Below are positions 1 to 8,871 of a stretch of DNA of 64,000 bases, in pieces (position 1 is the first letter of the stretch; each line of letters opens with the position of its first letter). Position numbers and translations under genes: made by a program. The notes under the pieces were generated by a model that had not been told where the DNA came from, did no database searches, and saw only the letters and a list, made by a program, of their open reading frames with translations. The DNA is from Streptomyces sp. NBC_00154 (GTDB taxonomy: Bacteria; Actinomycetota; Actinomycetes; Streptomycetales; Streptomycetaceae), in contig NZ_JAPEMI010000001.1 in assembly GCF_026342835.1 (NCBI RefSeq), positions 5,524,501-5,588,500 on the forward strand, written 5' to 3'.

Positions 1-2
1 AC

Positions 3-626
3 TGGTACGGCGCACGCGGCATCGAGCGCATCGAGGTACAGATCGCGCTGGGTGTCGCCCTGGTGCTCGTGCTGGTCGGCGGGGTGCTGTGGTGGCGCCG
101 TCTGCGGCACAACCGGCTCGCCACAGCGGCCACGCTGCTCGGCTCGATCGGCCTCGGGCTGGATGTGGCCGGCGCGACGACGGGCTTTGCGTCCTCCTGT
201 CTGCCCGCGGTGGCGCTGCTGCTGACCGGGGCGTGGTGGACCGGCATCGGGTTCGTACTGCGCGGCGAGCGACCCGGACTGGGCTGGACCACGATGGTGC
301 TGGGCGTCCTGACCCTGCTCGACGCCTTCGACAAGGCCGTCCTGATGATCCCGTGGATCCCGATCGGCCCGGCCTGGGTGCGCGGCCTCCTCGGCGTCAT
401 CTGGGTGGTGTGGGCGGTGGTGGCCGCGGCGCGGCACGGTGAACGGGCGGTGCGGAGGAGGGCGGACCCGGGGCCGGGCGCGGACGCGGATGCCGATGCC
501 GCGGACAGACAGGGTGGCGACGGGACGGGAGCCGGTGCGCATGCGGGGTCCGGATCGGCGGATTCCGGGCCGGACACGCACTCCGGGTCCGACCGGTCCG
601 CCGCACCGGATCGGGACCGATCATGA
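3..626 (+). CDS. Membrane protein, 5' end outside the window
   Basis: The reading frame is open from the first bases, so the true start lies upstream; a GTG at 63 is possible but would cut into the first membrane helix. The visible 207 residues hold about four hydrophobic segments (one near VALVLVLVGGVLWW, the last near LLGVIWVVWAVVAAA), then a basic patch and a low-complexity tail rich in Asp, Ala, Gly and Ser that should be cytoplasmic. The stop overlaps the start of the next gene as ATGA, which implies translational coupling with the lipoprotein and the polytopic membrane protein that follow. I do not recognise the family and assign no function. Confidence 0.7.
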   Translation, partial: WYGARGIERIEVQIALGVALVLVLVGGVLWWRRLRHNRLATAATLLGSIGLGLDVAGATTGFASSCLPAVALLLTGAWWTGIGFVLRGERPGLGWTTMVLGVLTLLDAFDKAVLMIPWIPIGPAWVRGLLGVIWVVWAVVAAARHGERAVRRRADPGPGADADADAADRQGGDGTGAGAHAGSGSADSGPDTHSGSDRSAAPDRDRS

Positions 627-1489
627 AGCGAAGCCCCAGCCCTCTGCGGCACAACAGGTTCAGCACGCTCAACAGGCGGACGGCACGCACGGCTTCCCTC
701 CGGCTCACCGTCGCCCTCCTCACCGCAGGCGCCCTCGTGGGCGGTGCGAGTGCCTGTGGCGGACGGGCGACCACCCACCACCGACCCGGTACCAGTCATG
801 AACAGGCCAGCGGCAGCGTCGGCCGGCTCCTTGCCGCCGACGACGGATCCGGTCACCGGCTCCGTCAGGTCGACGCCGACGGCGCCCCTGCGGTGACCGT
901 CGCCGTACGGCCGGACTCCGAGGACGGGTGGAACGTCCATCTCTCCGTACGGAACTTCAGGTTCACCCCGGACAGCGTCGGTGGCGCGGCGCTCCCCGGA
1001 CGCGGCCACGCCCTGCTCCTCCTCGACGGTCACCCACTGGCCCGGCTCTACGGCCCCTGGTACCACCTCCCCGGCTCGCTCGTCCGCGGTGCGGGCGGCG
1101 GCCGCACCCTCACGGCCCGGCTGTACGCCGACGATCACACCGCCTGGGCCGTGCACTCCACACCGATCCAGGCCACCACTCCGCTCACCACCGATACTCC
1201 CGTCGGCACGCCCGCCGAACCCCGCCCCGACCGGACTCTGGAGATCGTCATCTCTCAGGGCAAGGTCAGCCCCGCCCCCGGCCGCATCGAGATCAAGAAG
1301 GGGCAGCGCATCGAACTGAGCGTCCGCACCGACCACGCCGACACCCTCCACGTCCACGGCTACGACAGGGAAGCGCGCCTGCCCGCCGGACGGACCACCA
1401 CGCTCACCCTCACCGCCGATCGCACCGGGCTCTTCGAGGTCGAGACCCATGAGTCCGCACTGCTCCTGACCCAGCTCGTCGTGCGGTGA
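623..1489 (+). CDS. Secreted lipoprotein with C-terminal cupredoxin-like domain
   Basis: 288 residues. The N-terminus has a basic stretch, a hydrophobic core (LTVALLTAGALVGG) and a lipobox-like ASAC, so the mature protein is probably a lipid-anchored extracytoplasmic protein. The last ~75 residues (from about GKVSPAPGRIEIKKGQ) have the beta-strand pattern of a cupredoxin-like fold, but the usual His-Cys-Met copper set is not obvious: I see HVHGYD and THESALLLTQLVV. It overlaps the upstream gene by ATGA and the downstream gene by GTGA, so the three are one coupled operon. A role in metal or electron handling at the membrane is possible but is inference only. Confidence 0.75.
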   Translation: MKRSPSPLRHNRFSTLNRRTARTASLRLTVALLTAGALVGGASACGGRATTHHRPGTSHEQASGSVGRLLAADDGSGHRLRQVDADGAPAVTVAVRPDSEDGWNVHLSVRNFRFTPDSVGGAALPGRGHALLLLDGHPLARLYGPWYHLPGSLVRGAGGGRTLTARLYADDHTAWAVHSTPIQATTPLTTDTPVGTPAEPRPDRTLEIVISQGKVSPAPGRIEIKKGQRIELSVRTDHADTLHVHGYDREARLPAGRTTTLTLTADRTGLFEVETHESALLLTQLVVR

Positions 1490-2769
1490 GCGTCCTCGCC
1501 CACGGCATCGGCTCCCAGCACGACCTGCCGCTGTCCCCCTTCCATGCGTTCGCCGGCGCGTTCGCCGCCCTCTTCGTCTCGTTTCTCGCCCTCGGCCTGC
1601 TCTGGTCCGCCTCCCGATTCCGCGGGGACCGGGCGGGCCGCCCGCTCCCGGTCGCCCTCCAGCGCCTTGCCGACGCCCGCCCGACCCGTACGGTCGCGCG
1701 CGTCGTGGGCCTGGCCGCCGCCCTGTTCGTCCTCCTCCACCTCCTCCTCGGCCCGAACGGGCCGGAGCGCAACCCGGCCGCGGGCACCGTCTATGTGCTC
1801 CTCTGGGTCGGGCTCGTCCCCGCCTCGCTCCTGCTCGGTCCCGTCTGGCGACTCCTCAATCCCCTGCGCACGCTCCACCTCCTCGTCTGCCGCGCACTCG
1901 GCCGCGACCCGGCCGCAGGCCGCCCCCTCCCCGTACGTCTCGGCCTGTGGCCCGCTGCGGCCGGACTGCTCGCCTTCACCTGGCTCGAACTCGTCGCCCC
2001 CGACCCCGCGTCGTCCACCGCCCTCCTTCTCTTCTTCGTGCTTCACGGCGTTGTCCACCTCGCGGGCGCCGCCCGATACGGCGCCCGCTGGTTCGACCAA
2101 GCCGACGCCTTCGAGGTCTACTCCGGCCTGCTCGCCCGGCTCTCCCCCCTCGGCCGCCGGCCCGCCGATCGCCGACTCGTCCTGCGCTCCCCGTTCAACG
2201 GACTCGATGCCGTCCCCCAGGTCCCCGGTCTCGTCGCCACCGTCTGCGTCATGCTCGGCTCCACCGCCTACGACGGCTTCTCCGACGCCCCCTCCTGGAT
2301 CACCACCGTCCAGACCTCACCCCTGGGCCGCACCACCGCGGCCACGCTCGGACTGCTTGCCGCCGTCGCCCTCGTTGCCACCCTGTATGCCCTCTGCACC
2401 GGTGCCACCCGGCTGATCTCCGGTCAACTCCGCCACCCCCTCACCGCCTTCGCGCACTCGCTCGTCCCGATCGCCCTCGGCTACCTCGTCGCCCACTACT
2501 TCACACTCTTCGTCACCGAAGGTCCACACACAGTCATGGTGGCACTCGGCACTGACAACCCGGTCCCGCCCGAACCGCCCCTGGCCCCCGGCGGCATCGC
2601 CACGCTCCAGGTCGTCGCGATCGTCATCGGGCACGTCCTCGGCGTGGTCGCCGCCCACGACCGGTCCGTCCGCCTCTTCCCGCCCGCTCGCGCCGTCGCG
2701 GGACAACTCCCCCTGCTGGCCCTGATGATCGCGTACACCATCGGCGGACTGACCCTCCTCCTCGCCTGA
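1486..2769 (+). CDS. Polytopic membrane protein of the lipoprotein operon
   Basis: 427 residues with a GTG start inside the stop of the lipoprotein gene (GTGA overlap). It carries roughly nine to ten hydrophobic helices. A late segment, SLVPIALGYLVAHYFTLF, has histidines spaced within or near a helix, which could bind a metal or haem. Similar actinobacterial proteins are sometimes annotated as fenitrothion hydrolase-like, but I would not transfer that activity. The coupling with a cupredoxin-like lipoprotein suggests the two proteins work together in the envelope. Function unknown. Confidence 0.75.
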   Translation: MSVLAHGIGSQHDLPLSPFHAFAGAFAALFVSFLALGLLWSASRFRGDRAGRPLPVALQRLADARPTRTVARVVGLAAALFVLLHLLLGPNGPERNPAAGTVYVLLWVGLVPASLLLGPVWRLLNPLRTLHLLVCRALGRDPAAGRPLPVRLGLWPAAAGLLAFTWLELVAPDPASSTALLLFFVLHGVVHLAGAARYGARWFDQADAFEVYSGLLARLSPLGRRPADRRLVLRSPFNGLDAVPQVPGLVATVCVMLGSTAYDGFSDAPSWITTVQTSPLGRTTAATLGLLAAVALVATLYALCTGATRLISGQLRHPLTAFAHSLVPIALGYLVAHYFTLFVTEGPHTVMVALGTDNPVPPEPPLAPGGIATLQVVAIVIGHVLGVVAAHDRSVRLFPPARAVAGQLPLLALMIAYTIGGLTLLLA

Positions 2770-2815
2770 CCGCAGGTGTGCACCCGCCCCTCCCACAGAG
2801 GAGAGCCACGGCATC

Positions 2816-3436
2816 ATGGAGCCCGTGCCCCATGCGAATACGAACCTCCGCCGCGCACCCGTGCAGCAGCGCAGTGCCGAACGCCTCTCCCGGATACTCG
2901 ACGCCTGTGCCGAACTCCTCGACGAGACGGGTTACGAGCAGCTCTCCACCCGGGCCGTCGCGGCCCGCGCGGAAGTCCCGATCGGATCCGTCTACCGGTT
3001 CTTCTCCAACAAGCGCGCCCTCGCCGACGCCCTGGCCCGGCGCAACCTGGACAGTTACGCGGAGCGCATCATCGGCCGTCTGGCCACCATCCCGGCCGCC
3101 GACTGGCGCAGCGCCATCGACGCCGTGCTCGACGAATACCTCGAGATGAAGCGCTCCGTCCCCGGCTTCGCACTCGTCGACTTCGGCGCTCCGGCCCCCG
3201 TGGACGACCCGGCCTCCGATGCCAACCACCGCGTCGCGGACCGGCTCGCCCATCTGCTTTCCGGCCATCTGGGGCGTACCCCTGACGAAGATCTGCTCCG
3301 GACGATCCTGGTATGCGTCGAAGCCGCCGACGCGCTCCTCCAACTGGCCTTCCGTGCCGAGCCGTCGGGCGATCAGGCCATCGTTGCCGAGACCCGCGTC
3401 CTGATCCAGGCGTACCTGGCCCGGGTCCTGGACTGA
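2816..3436 (+). CDS. TetR-family transcriptional regulator
   Basis: 206 residues. The N-terminal helix-turn-helix region is typical (RILDACAELLDETGYEQLSTRAVAARAEVPIGSVYRFFSNK, residues ~25-65), followed by a helical ligand-binding domain. The start is the ATG downstream of GAGGAG, with a rather long spacing of 12-13 bases. It sits between the envelope operon and the molybdopterin oxidoreductase; a palindrome at 3564-3581 in front of the oxidoreductase gene is a candidate operator, though that motif also resembles sites elsewhere in the window. Ligand unknown. Confidence 0.88.
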   Translation: MEPVPHANTNLRRAPVQQRSAERLSRILDACAELLDETGYEQLSTRAVAARAEVPIGSVYRFFSNKRALADALARRNLDSYAERIIGRLATIPAADWRSAIDAVLDEYLEMKRSVPGFALVDFGAPAPVDDPASDANHRVADRLAHLLSGHLGRTPDEDLLRTILVCVEAADALLQLAFRAEPSGDQAIVAETRVLIQAYLARVLD

Positions 3437-3563
3437 ACCCGGCGCCGCACGGCACCCCACGGCAGCGCGACCCACCGCGCGGCACCGCACCCTGCTTTGC
3501 GGAAATCCGCCGCGACCCCTGTCCCCGCCCTGCAACATCGTCGCGACAACACCTCCCCACCAT

Positions 3564-3581
3564 GCGTACCGGTCGGTATGC
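3564..3581. promoter_or_regulatory. Candidate TetR operator upstream of the molybdopterin oxidoreductase
   Basis: The core TACCG-GT-CGGTA is a perfect inverted repeat, and the arms extend to GC/GC with one mismatch. Read on the minus strand it contains ATACCGACCGGT, matching ATACCGACYGGT sites at 42847-42858 and 49672-49683. It lies about 60 bases before the start at 3639. Confidence 0.55.
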
Positions 3582-3638
3582 TCGGCTGTGCTTGCCCACG
3601 TCTCCGCGCCACCGCTGTTGCCGCCCCGGGGAGGGCCC

Positions 3639-5918
3639 ATGCCGCACGACTCCAGCAGTTCCCGCGAGTCCCGCACCGCCCTGCGCATCTGCCCCCTGTG
3701 CGAAGCCACCTGCGGACTGACCCTCACCATCGAGGGGACACGGGTCACCGGCGCCCGCGGCGACCGTGACGACGTCTTCAGCCGGGGCTTCATCTGCCCC
3801 AAGGGCGCGTCCTTCGGCGGGCTCGACGCCGACCCCGACCGGCTCCGCACCCCCCTCGTGCGCAAGGACGGCGTGCTGCAGGAGGCCAGTTGGAGCGAGG
3901 CGTTCGACGTGATCGCGGCAGCCCTGCCCGCACTGACCGAGCGGCACGGGCAGCAGTCCGTCGGTGTCGTCCTCGGCAACCCGAACGTGCACACCATGGC
4001 CGGCGCGCTCTACCCGCCGACCCTGCTCGCCACGCTCCGCACCCGGGCCCTCTTCACCGCGAGCACCCTCGACCAGATGCCCAAGCATGTCTCCAGCGGA
4101 CTGCTCTTCGGCGACCCGAACGCCATCCCGGTGCCGGACATCGACCGCACCGACCATCTGCTGCTCCTCGGCGCCAACCCGCTCGAATCCAACGGCAGCC
4201 TCTGCACGGCCCCCGACTTCCCCGGCAGGCTCAAGGCGCTGCGTCGACGCGGCGGCACCCTCACCGTCGTCGACCCCCGCCGCACCCGGACCGCCCGCCT
4301 CGCCGACCGGCATGTCGCCATCCGCCCCGGCGCCGACGCACTCCTGCTCGCCGCAGTCACCCACGTACTCTTCGAGGAGAAGCTCACCGACCCCGGTACG
4401 CTCGCCGGCCATCTCGAAGGGCTCGACGACGTAGCCGACGCGGTACGGGAGTTCACCCCCGAGGCGGTCGCCGAGTCGAGCGACGTGGACGCCGCGACCA
4501 TCCGTACGATCGCCCGGGAGCTGGCCGCCGCCCCCACCGCCGCCGTCTACGGGCGCATCGGCAGCTGCACCGTGGCGCACGGCACCCTCGCCAGCTGGCT
4601 CGTCGACGTCCTCAACATCCTCACCGGCAACCTCGACCGTCCCGGTGGTGCCCTCTTCCCGCTCTCCGCCACCGCCCGCGCCCCCCGGCCCGCCGCCCCC
4701 GGTAAGGGCTTTGCCCTCGGACGCTGGACGAGCCGGGTCTCCGGGCACCCCGAGGCCAAGGGTGAACTGCCCGTCGCCGCACTCGCCGAGGAGATCGAGA
4801 CCCCGGGGGACGACCGGATCCGCGCCCTGATCGTCCTCGCCGCCAATCCCGTGCTCTCCGCACCCGACGGCGACCGCCTGGACCGGGCCCTGGCCGGGCT
4901 GGACTTCATGGTCAGCGTCGACCCGTACCTCAACGAGACCTCGCGCCACGCCCATGTGGTGCTGCCCCCGCCGCCGCCGTCGCAGAGCGCCCACTTCGAC
5001 TTCGCGTTCAACGCACTCGCCGTACGCAACCAGGTCCGCTACACCCGCCCCGCCGTCCCGCTCGACGACGGCCTCCTGGACGAGAGCGAGATCCTCGCCC
5101 GGCTCGTCCTCGCCGTCTCCGGGATGCACGGAGCCGACCGGTCCGCCGTGGCTGCCGTGGACGCCGTGATCATCGACCGGGTGCTGACCAAGGCCGTCGC
5201 CGATCCTCTCTCGCCCGTGCACGGCCGCACCCCCGCCGAACTGGCCGCCGCGCTCACCGGCCGCACCGGTCCGGAACGCCGCCTCGACCTGATGCTCCGC
5301 CTGGGCCCGTACGGCGAAGGCTTCGGCGCCGACCCCGACGGCCTCACCCTGGACCGGCTGCTCGCCCACCCGCACGGCATCGATCTCGGCCCGCTCCGGC
5401 CCCGCATCCCGCAGGTCCTGACCACCCGCAGCGGACGCATCGAGCTCCTTCCCGCGGCGATCGCCGCCGACCTGCCGAGGCTCCGCAGCGCCCTCGCCGA
5501 CCGGCCGGGAGCCGAGTCGCTCGTCCTCGTCGGCCGCCGCCATCTGCGCTCCAACAACAGCTGGATGCACAACGTCGCCTCGCTCGGTGGCGGCTCGAAT
5601 GTCTGCACCCTCCAGATGCACCCGGCCGACGCGGCCCGGCTCGGACTGGCGGACGGCACCCCCGCCACGATCACTGCGGCCGGCGGCGCGCTGACCGTAC
5701 CCGTGGAGATCACCGAGGGCATCCGGGCCGGAGTGGTGAGCCTCCCGCACGGCTGGGGCCACGACCGGCCCGGCACCCGGACGTCTGTCGCGTCCGCTGT
5801 CCCCGGAGTCAACGTCAACCAGCTCCTCGACGGCACCCTGCTCGACCCGCTGTCCGGCACCGCCGTCCTCAACGGCATCCCCGTCGCGGTGGCGCCCAGC
5901 ACCTCACCTGCTCACTGA
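3639..5918 (+). CDS. Molybdopterin oxidoreductase with N-terminal [4Fe-4S] site
   Basis: 759 residues if started at the ATG at 3639, which has a GGGGAGG ribosome site about five bases upstream; an in-frame ATG at 3588 has no such site. Cys18, Cys21, Cys25 and Cys53 form the C-x2-C-x3-C-x27-C cluster of the Mo/W-bisPGD oxidoreductase family (formate dehydrogenase/nitrate reductase type). The C-terminal part shows a molybdopterin-dinucleotide-binding domain (GRRHLRSNNSWMHN, then a beta barrel with MHPADAARLGLADG). No signal peptide is seen, so it is probably cytoplasmic. The substrate cannot be read from the sequence, and no partner subunits lie nearby. Confidence 0.88.
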   Translation: MPHDSSSSRESRTALRICPLCEATCGLTLTIEGTRVTGARGDRDDVFSRGFICPKGASFGGLDADPDRLRTPLVRKDGVLQEASWSEAFDVIAAALPALTERHGQQSVGVVLGNPNVHTMAGALYPPTLLATLRTRALFTASTLDQMPKHVSSGLLFGDPNAIPVPDIDRTDHLLLLGANPLESNGSLCTAPDFPGRLKALRRRGGTLTVVDPRRTRTARLADRHVAIRPGADALLLAAVTHVLFEEKLTDPGTLAGHLEGLDDVADAVREFTPEAVAESSDVDAATIRTIARELAAAPTAAVYGRIGSCTVAHGTLASWLVDVLNILTGNLDRPGGALFPLSATARAPRPAAPGKGFALGRWTSRVSGHPEAKGELPVAALAEEIETPGDDRIRALIVLAANPVLSAPDGDRLDRALAGLDFMVSVDPYLNETSRHAHVVLPPPPPSQSAHFDFAFNALAVRNQVRYTRPAVPLDDGLLDESEILARLVLAVSGMHGADRSAVAAVDAVIIDRVLTKAVADPLSPVHGRTPAELAAALTGRTGPERRLDLMLRLGPYGEGFGADPDGLTLDRLLAHPHGIDLGPLRPRIPQVLTTRSGRIELLPAAIAADLPRLRSALADRPGAESLVLVGRRHLRSNNSWMHNVASLGGGSNVCTLQMHPADAARLGLADGTPATITAAGGALTVPVEITEGIRAGVVSLPHGWGHDRPGTRTSVASAVPGVNVNQLLDGTLLDPLSGTAVLNGIPVAVAPSTSPAH

Positions 5919-5952
5919 CCTGGGGTTTTGCTCGTATTGCTCACATGTCAAC

Positions 5953-5973
5953 GTCTTGTTAACGCAGCAAGAC
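5953..5973. promoter_or_regulatory. Inverted repeat upstream of the citrate carrier
   Basis: GTCTTG and CAAGAC form a perfect 6-bp inverted repeat with a 9-base spacer, 67 bases before the citrate carrier start. It could be an operator or part of a small leader hairpin. Confidence 0.35.
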
Positions 5974-6039
5974 GCGCCCTAACGTCATCCGGACCGCCGA
6001 CTCCGGTGGGAGTTCAAGGGTGAACGATAGGTATCCCAC

Positions 6040-7464
6040 ATGCTGACAATCCTCGGCTTTGCCATGATTGCGACCTTCCTGGTCCTGATCATGATGAAGA
6101 AGATGTCGCCGATCGCGGCGCTGGTCCTGATCCCCGCACTTTTCTGTGTCGCCGTCGGACAGGGCGCCAAGCTCGGTGACTACGTGATCGACGGCGTGGG
6201 CAACCTGGCCCCGACCGCCGCGATGCTGATGTTCGCCATCGTCTACTTCGGTGTGATGATCGACGTCGGCCTCTTCGACCCGATCGTCCGGGGCATCCTG
6301 CGCTTCTGCAAGGCCGACCCGATGCGGATCGTCGTCGGTACGGCGGTGCTCGCCGCGATCGTCTCGCTGGACGGCGACGGCTCCACCACCTTCATGATCA
6401 CCGTCTCGGCGATGTATCCGCTCTACAAGCGCCTCAAGATGAGCCTCGTCGTGATGACCGGTGTCGCCGCGACGGCCAACGGTGTCATGAACACCCTGCC
6501 CTGGGGCGGCCCCACCGCCCGCGCAGCCACCGCGCTCAAGCTGGACGCGGGCGACATCTTCGTCCCGATGATCCCGGCGCTCGGCGTCGGACTGCTCGCG
6601 GTCATCCTCCTGGCGGTCGTCCTCGGCCGGCGCGAGCGCAAGCGACTCGGCTTCCTCACCCTCGACGAGGTCGTGGTCCAGGAGCCGGAGACGGTCCTCG
6701 TCGGTGCGGGCGGCGCGGCCGGCGGCAGCGACGGTACCCGTAGGACCTCCGGCGGAGCCGGTGCGGGCGCGGACGCCGAGCCCACGGCAGCGGCCCACGG
6801 AGACGCGGACGACGACGAGGGCTTCAAGGGTCTCGACCCGAACCGTGCCACCCTGCGGCCCAAGCTCTACTGGTTCAACGCCGGGCTCACCGTCGCCCTC
6901 CTCACCGCGATGATCATGGAACTGATGCCGATCCCGGTTCTCTTCCTGATCGGTGCGGCCCTCGCCCTCACCGTCAACTTCCCCCACATGCCCGACCAGC
7001 GGGCCCGTATCGCGGCCCACGCGGACAACGTCCTCAACGTGTCCGGCATGGTCTTCGCCGCCGCCGTATTCACCGGCGTGCTCTCCGGCACCGGCATGGT
7101 CGAGCACATGGCGGACTGGCTCGTCGGCGCGATCCCGGACGGCATGGGCCCGCACATGGCGATCATCACCGGCATCCTGAGCATCCCGCTCACCTACTTC
7201 ATGTCCAACGACGGCTTCTACTTCGGCGTCGTCCCCGTGCTCGCCGAGGCCGGTGCCGCCCACGGCGTCTCCCCGCTGGAGATCGCCCGCGCCTCCCTGG
7301 TCGGCCAGCCGCTCCACATGTCGTCCCCGCTGGTCCCCGCCGTCTATGTGCTCGTCGGCATGGCGAAGGTCGAATTCGGCGACCACACCAGGTTCACCGT
7401 CAAATGGGCCGCGCTCACCTCACTCGTGGTGCTCTGCGCCGGCCTCCTCTTCGGAATCATCTGA
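6040..7464 (+). CDS. CitMHS-family citrate carrier
   Basis: 474 residues, about 12 hydrophobic segments, and the family's characteristic loops SLDGDGSTTFMITVSAM and NTLPWGGPTARAA. CitM/CitH proteins import citrate complexed with a divalent metal ion in symport with protons. A hydrophilic central loop (residues ~215-270) rich in Gly, Ala, Asp and Glu separates the two halves. The start is the ATG of MLTILGFAMI. The MFS gene begins three bases after the stop, so the two are cotranscribed. No two-component citrate sensor is present in the window. Confidence 0.9.
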   Translation: MLTILGFAMIATFLVLIMMKKMSPIAALVLIPALFCVAVGQGAKLGDYVIDGVGNLAPTAAMLMFAIVYFGVMIDVGLFDPIVRGILRFCKADPMRIVVGTAVLAAIVSLDGDGSTTFMITVSAMYPLYKRLKMSLVVMTGVAATANGVMNTLPWGGPTARAATALKLDAGDIFVPMIPALGVGLLAVILLAVVLGRRERKRLGFLTLDEVVVQEPETVLVGAGGAAGGSDGTRRTSGGAGAGADAEPTAAAHGDADDDEGFKGLDPNRATLRPKLYWFNAGLTVALLTAMIMELMPIPVLFLIGAALALTVNFPHMPDQRARIAAHADNVLNVSGMVFAAAVFTGVLSGTGMVEHMADWLVGAIPDGMGPHMAIITGILSIPLTYFMSNDGFYFGVVPVLAEAGAAHGVSPLEIARASLVGQPLHMSSPLVPAVYVLVGMAKVEFGDHTRFTVKWAALTSLVVLCAGLLFGII

Positions 7465-7467
7465 TCC

Positions 7468-8733
7468 ATGGCCGACACGGAAGAGCCCGGCAGGAGCTGG
7501 CTGCTGCGCCTCGTCATCGCCTTCGCCTTCGCGCAGGGGGCGGTGTCGATGGCGCGGCCCGCCGTCTCCTACCGGGCTCTCTCGCTCGGTGCGGACGAGC
7601 GCGCCATCGGCGTGATCACCGGGGTGTACGCACTCCTCCCGCTCTTCGCCGCCGTCCCGCTCGGCCGCCGGACGGACCACGGCCGGTGCGCACCCCTGCT
7701 GCCCCTCGGTGTCGTCCTGATCGCCGGCGGCTGCGCTCTCAGCGGCACGGCGGGCTCCCTCCCGGCGATGGCGGCGTGGAGCGGTGTGATGGGGCTCGGC
7801 CATCTCTGCTTCGTGATCGGCGCCCAGTCGATCGTCGCCCGTCAGTCCGCCCCCGCCGAACAGGACCGAAATTTCGGCCACTTCACCATCGGCGCCTCGC
7901 TCGGCCAGCTCATCGGGCCGATCGCCGCGGGGTACGTGATCTCCGAGCGGGACGGTGCCCTGGCCCGTACGAGCGCACTCGCCCTGGTCGTCTCGGCGGC
8001 CGTCGCCGCCGCGTCCTTCGTCTCGCTCTGGCGCATCGAACACCGCACGGCGCCGGACGCCCGCGCGGCGGCCCGGGCCGACAAGGTGCCCGTCGGCCGC
8101 ATCCTGCGTAACCGAGGTGTTCCGGCCGGCATCTTCATCAGCCTCGCCGTGCTCTCCGCGACCGACATCCTCACCGCCTATCTGCCCGTCGTCGGCGAGC
8201 ACCGCTCCATCGCCCCCGCCACCATCGGGCTGCTGCTCAGCCTGCGGGCCGCCGCCACCATCGCCTGCCGCCTGGTGATGACGCCGATGCTGCGCCTCCT
8301 GGGCCGTACGGCGCTGCTCACCACGACCTGTCTGCTGGCCGGGCTGCTCTGCGCGGGCATCGCCCTGCCGGTCCCCGTCTGGGCGCTGGCCACGATGCTC
8401 GCCGTGCTCGGCTTCTGTCTCGGGGTCGGCCAGCCCCTGTCGATGACCACAGTCGTCCAGGCGGCCCCGGCGGAGGCCCGCTCCACCGCGCTCGCGCTCC
8501 GGCTGACCGGCAACCGGCTCGGTCAGGTCGCGGCCCCCGCGTCCGCCGGTGTGATCGCCGGAGTGGCGGGCACCGCCGCGCCGTTCGTGATGCTGGGTGC
8601 GCTTCTGCTCGCGGCGGCGGGGCTGGGGATGCGCGGAGGGCGCGCCCGGACCGCCGATGTGACCCCGGCCGTTCCCGCACCCTCACCCGTTCCCAGGTCC
8701 GAACTGCCCGCCGTGAACCAGAATCGCACCTGA
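7468..8733 (+). CDS. MFS transporter, probable exporter
   Basis: 421 residues with 12 predicted helices and the loop-2 signature PLGRRTDHGRCAP between helices 2 and 3. It starts three bases after the citrate carrier stop and has no clear ribosome site of its own, so it is probably translated by coupling. The C-terminus is a Pro/Ala-rich cytoplasmic tail. The pairing with a citrate importer may reflect exchange of a citrate-related metabolite or siderophore, but this is inference. Confidence 0.85.
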   Translation: MADTEEPGRSWLLRLVIAFAFAQGAVSMARPAVSYRALSLGADERAIGVITGVYALLPLFAAVPLGRRTDHGRCAPLLPLGVVLIAGGCALSGTAGSLPAMAAWSGVMGLGHLCFVIGAQSIVARQSAPAEQDRNFGHFTIGASLGQLIGPIAAGYVISERDGALARTSALALVVSAAVAAASFVSLWRIEHRTAPDARAAARADKVPVGRILRNRGVPAGIFISLAVLSATDILTAYLPVVGEHRSIAPATIGLLLSLRAAATIACRLVMTPMLRLLGRTALLTTTCLLAGLLCAGIALPVPVWALATMLAVLGFCLGVGQPLSMTTVVQAAPAEARSTALALRLTGNRLGQVAAPASAGVIAGVAGTAAPFVMLGALLLAAAGLGMRGGRARTADVTPAVPAPSPVPRSELPAVNQNRT

Positions 8734-8871
8734 AGCTTCCGACTCACCCGCACCAGTACTGCGCAACCTTTGCACGAGTCATTCCCAGCACCCCGGGTAG
8801 TGGGCTAATTTCAGCGCGTTGCAGCCGCTCCCCACCGCTCCACCTCACCATCCTCCCGGGCGGACCCACAC

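Noticed and set aside
3069..5762. Long minus-strand reading frame (897 codons) opposite the molybdopterin oxidoreductase
   Set aside because: It is a shadow of the high-GC coding strand. Its composition is low-complexity Gly/Arg/Glu with no motif, and the plus-strand gene is well supported.
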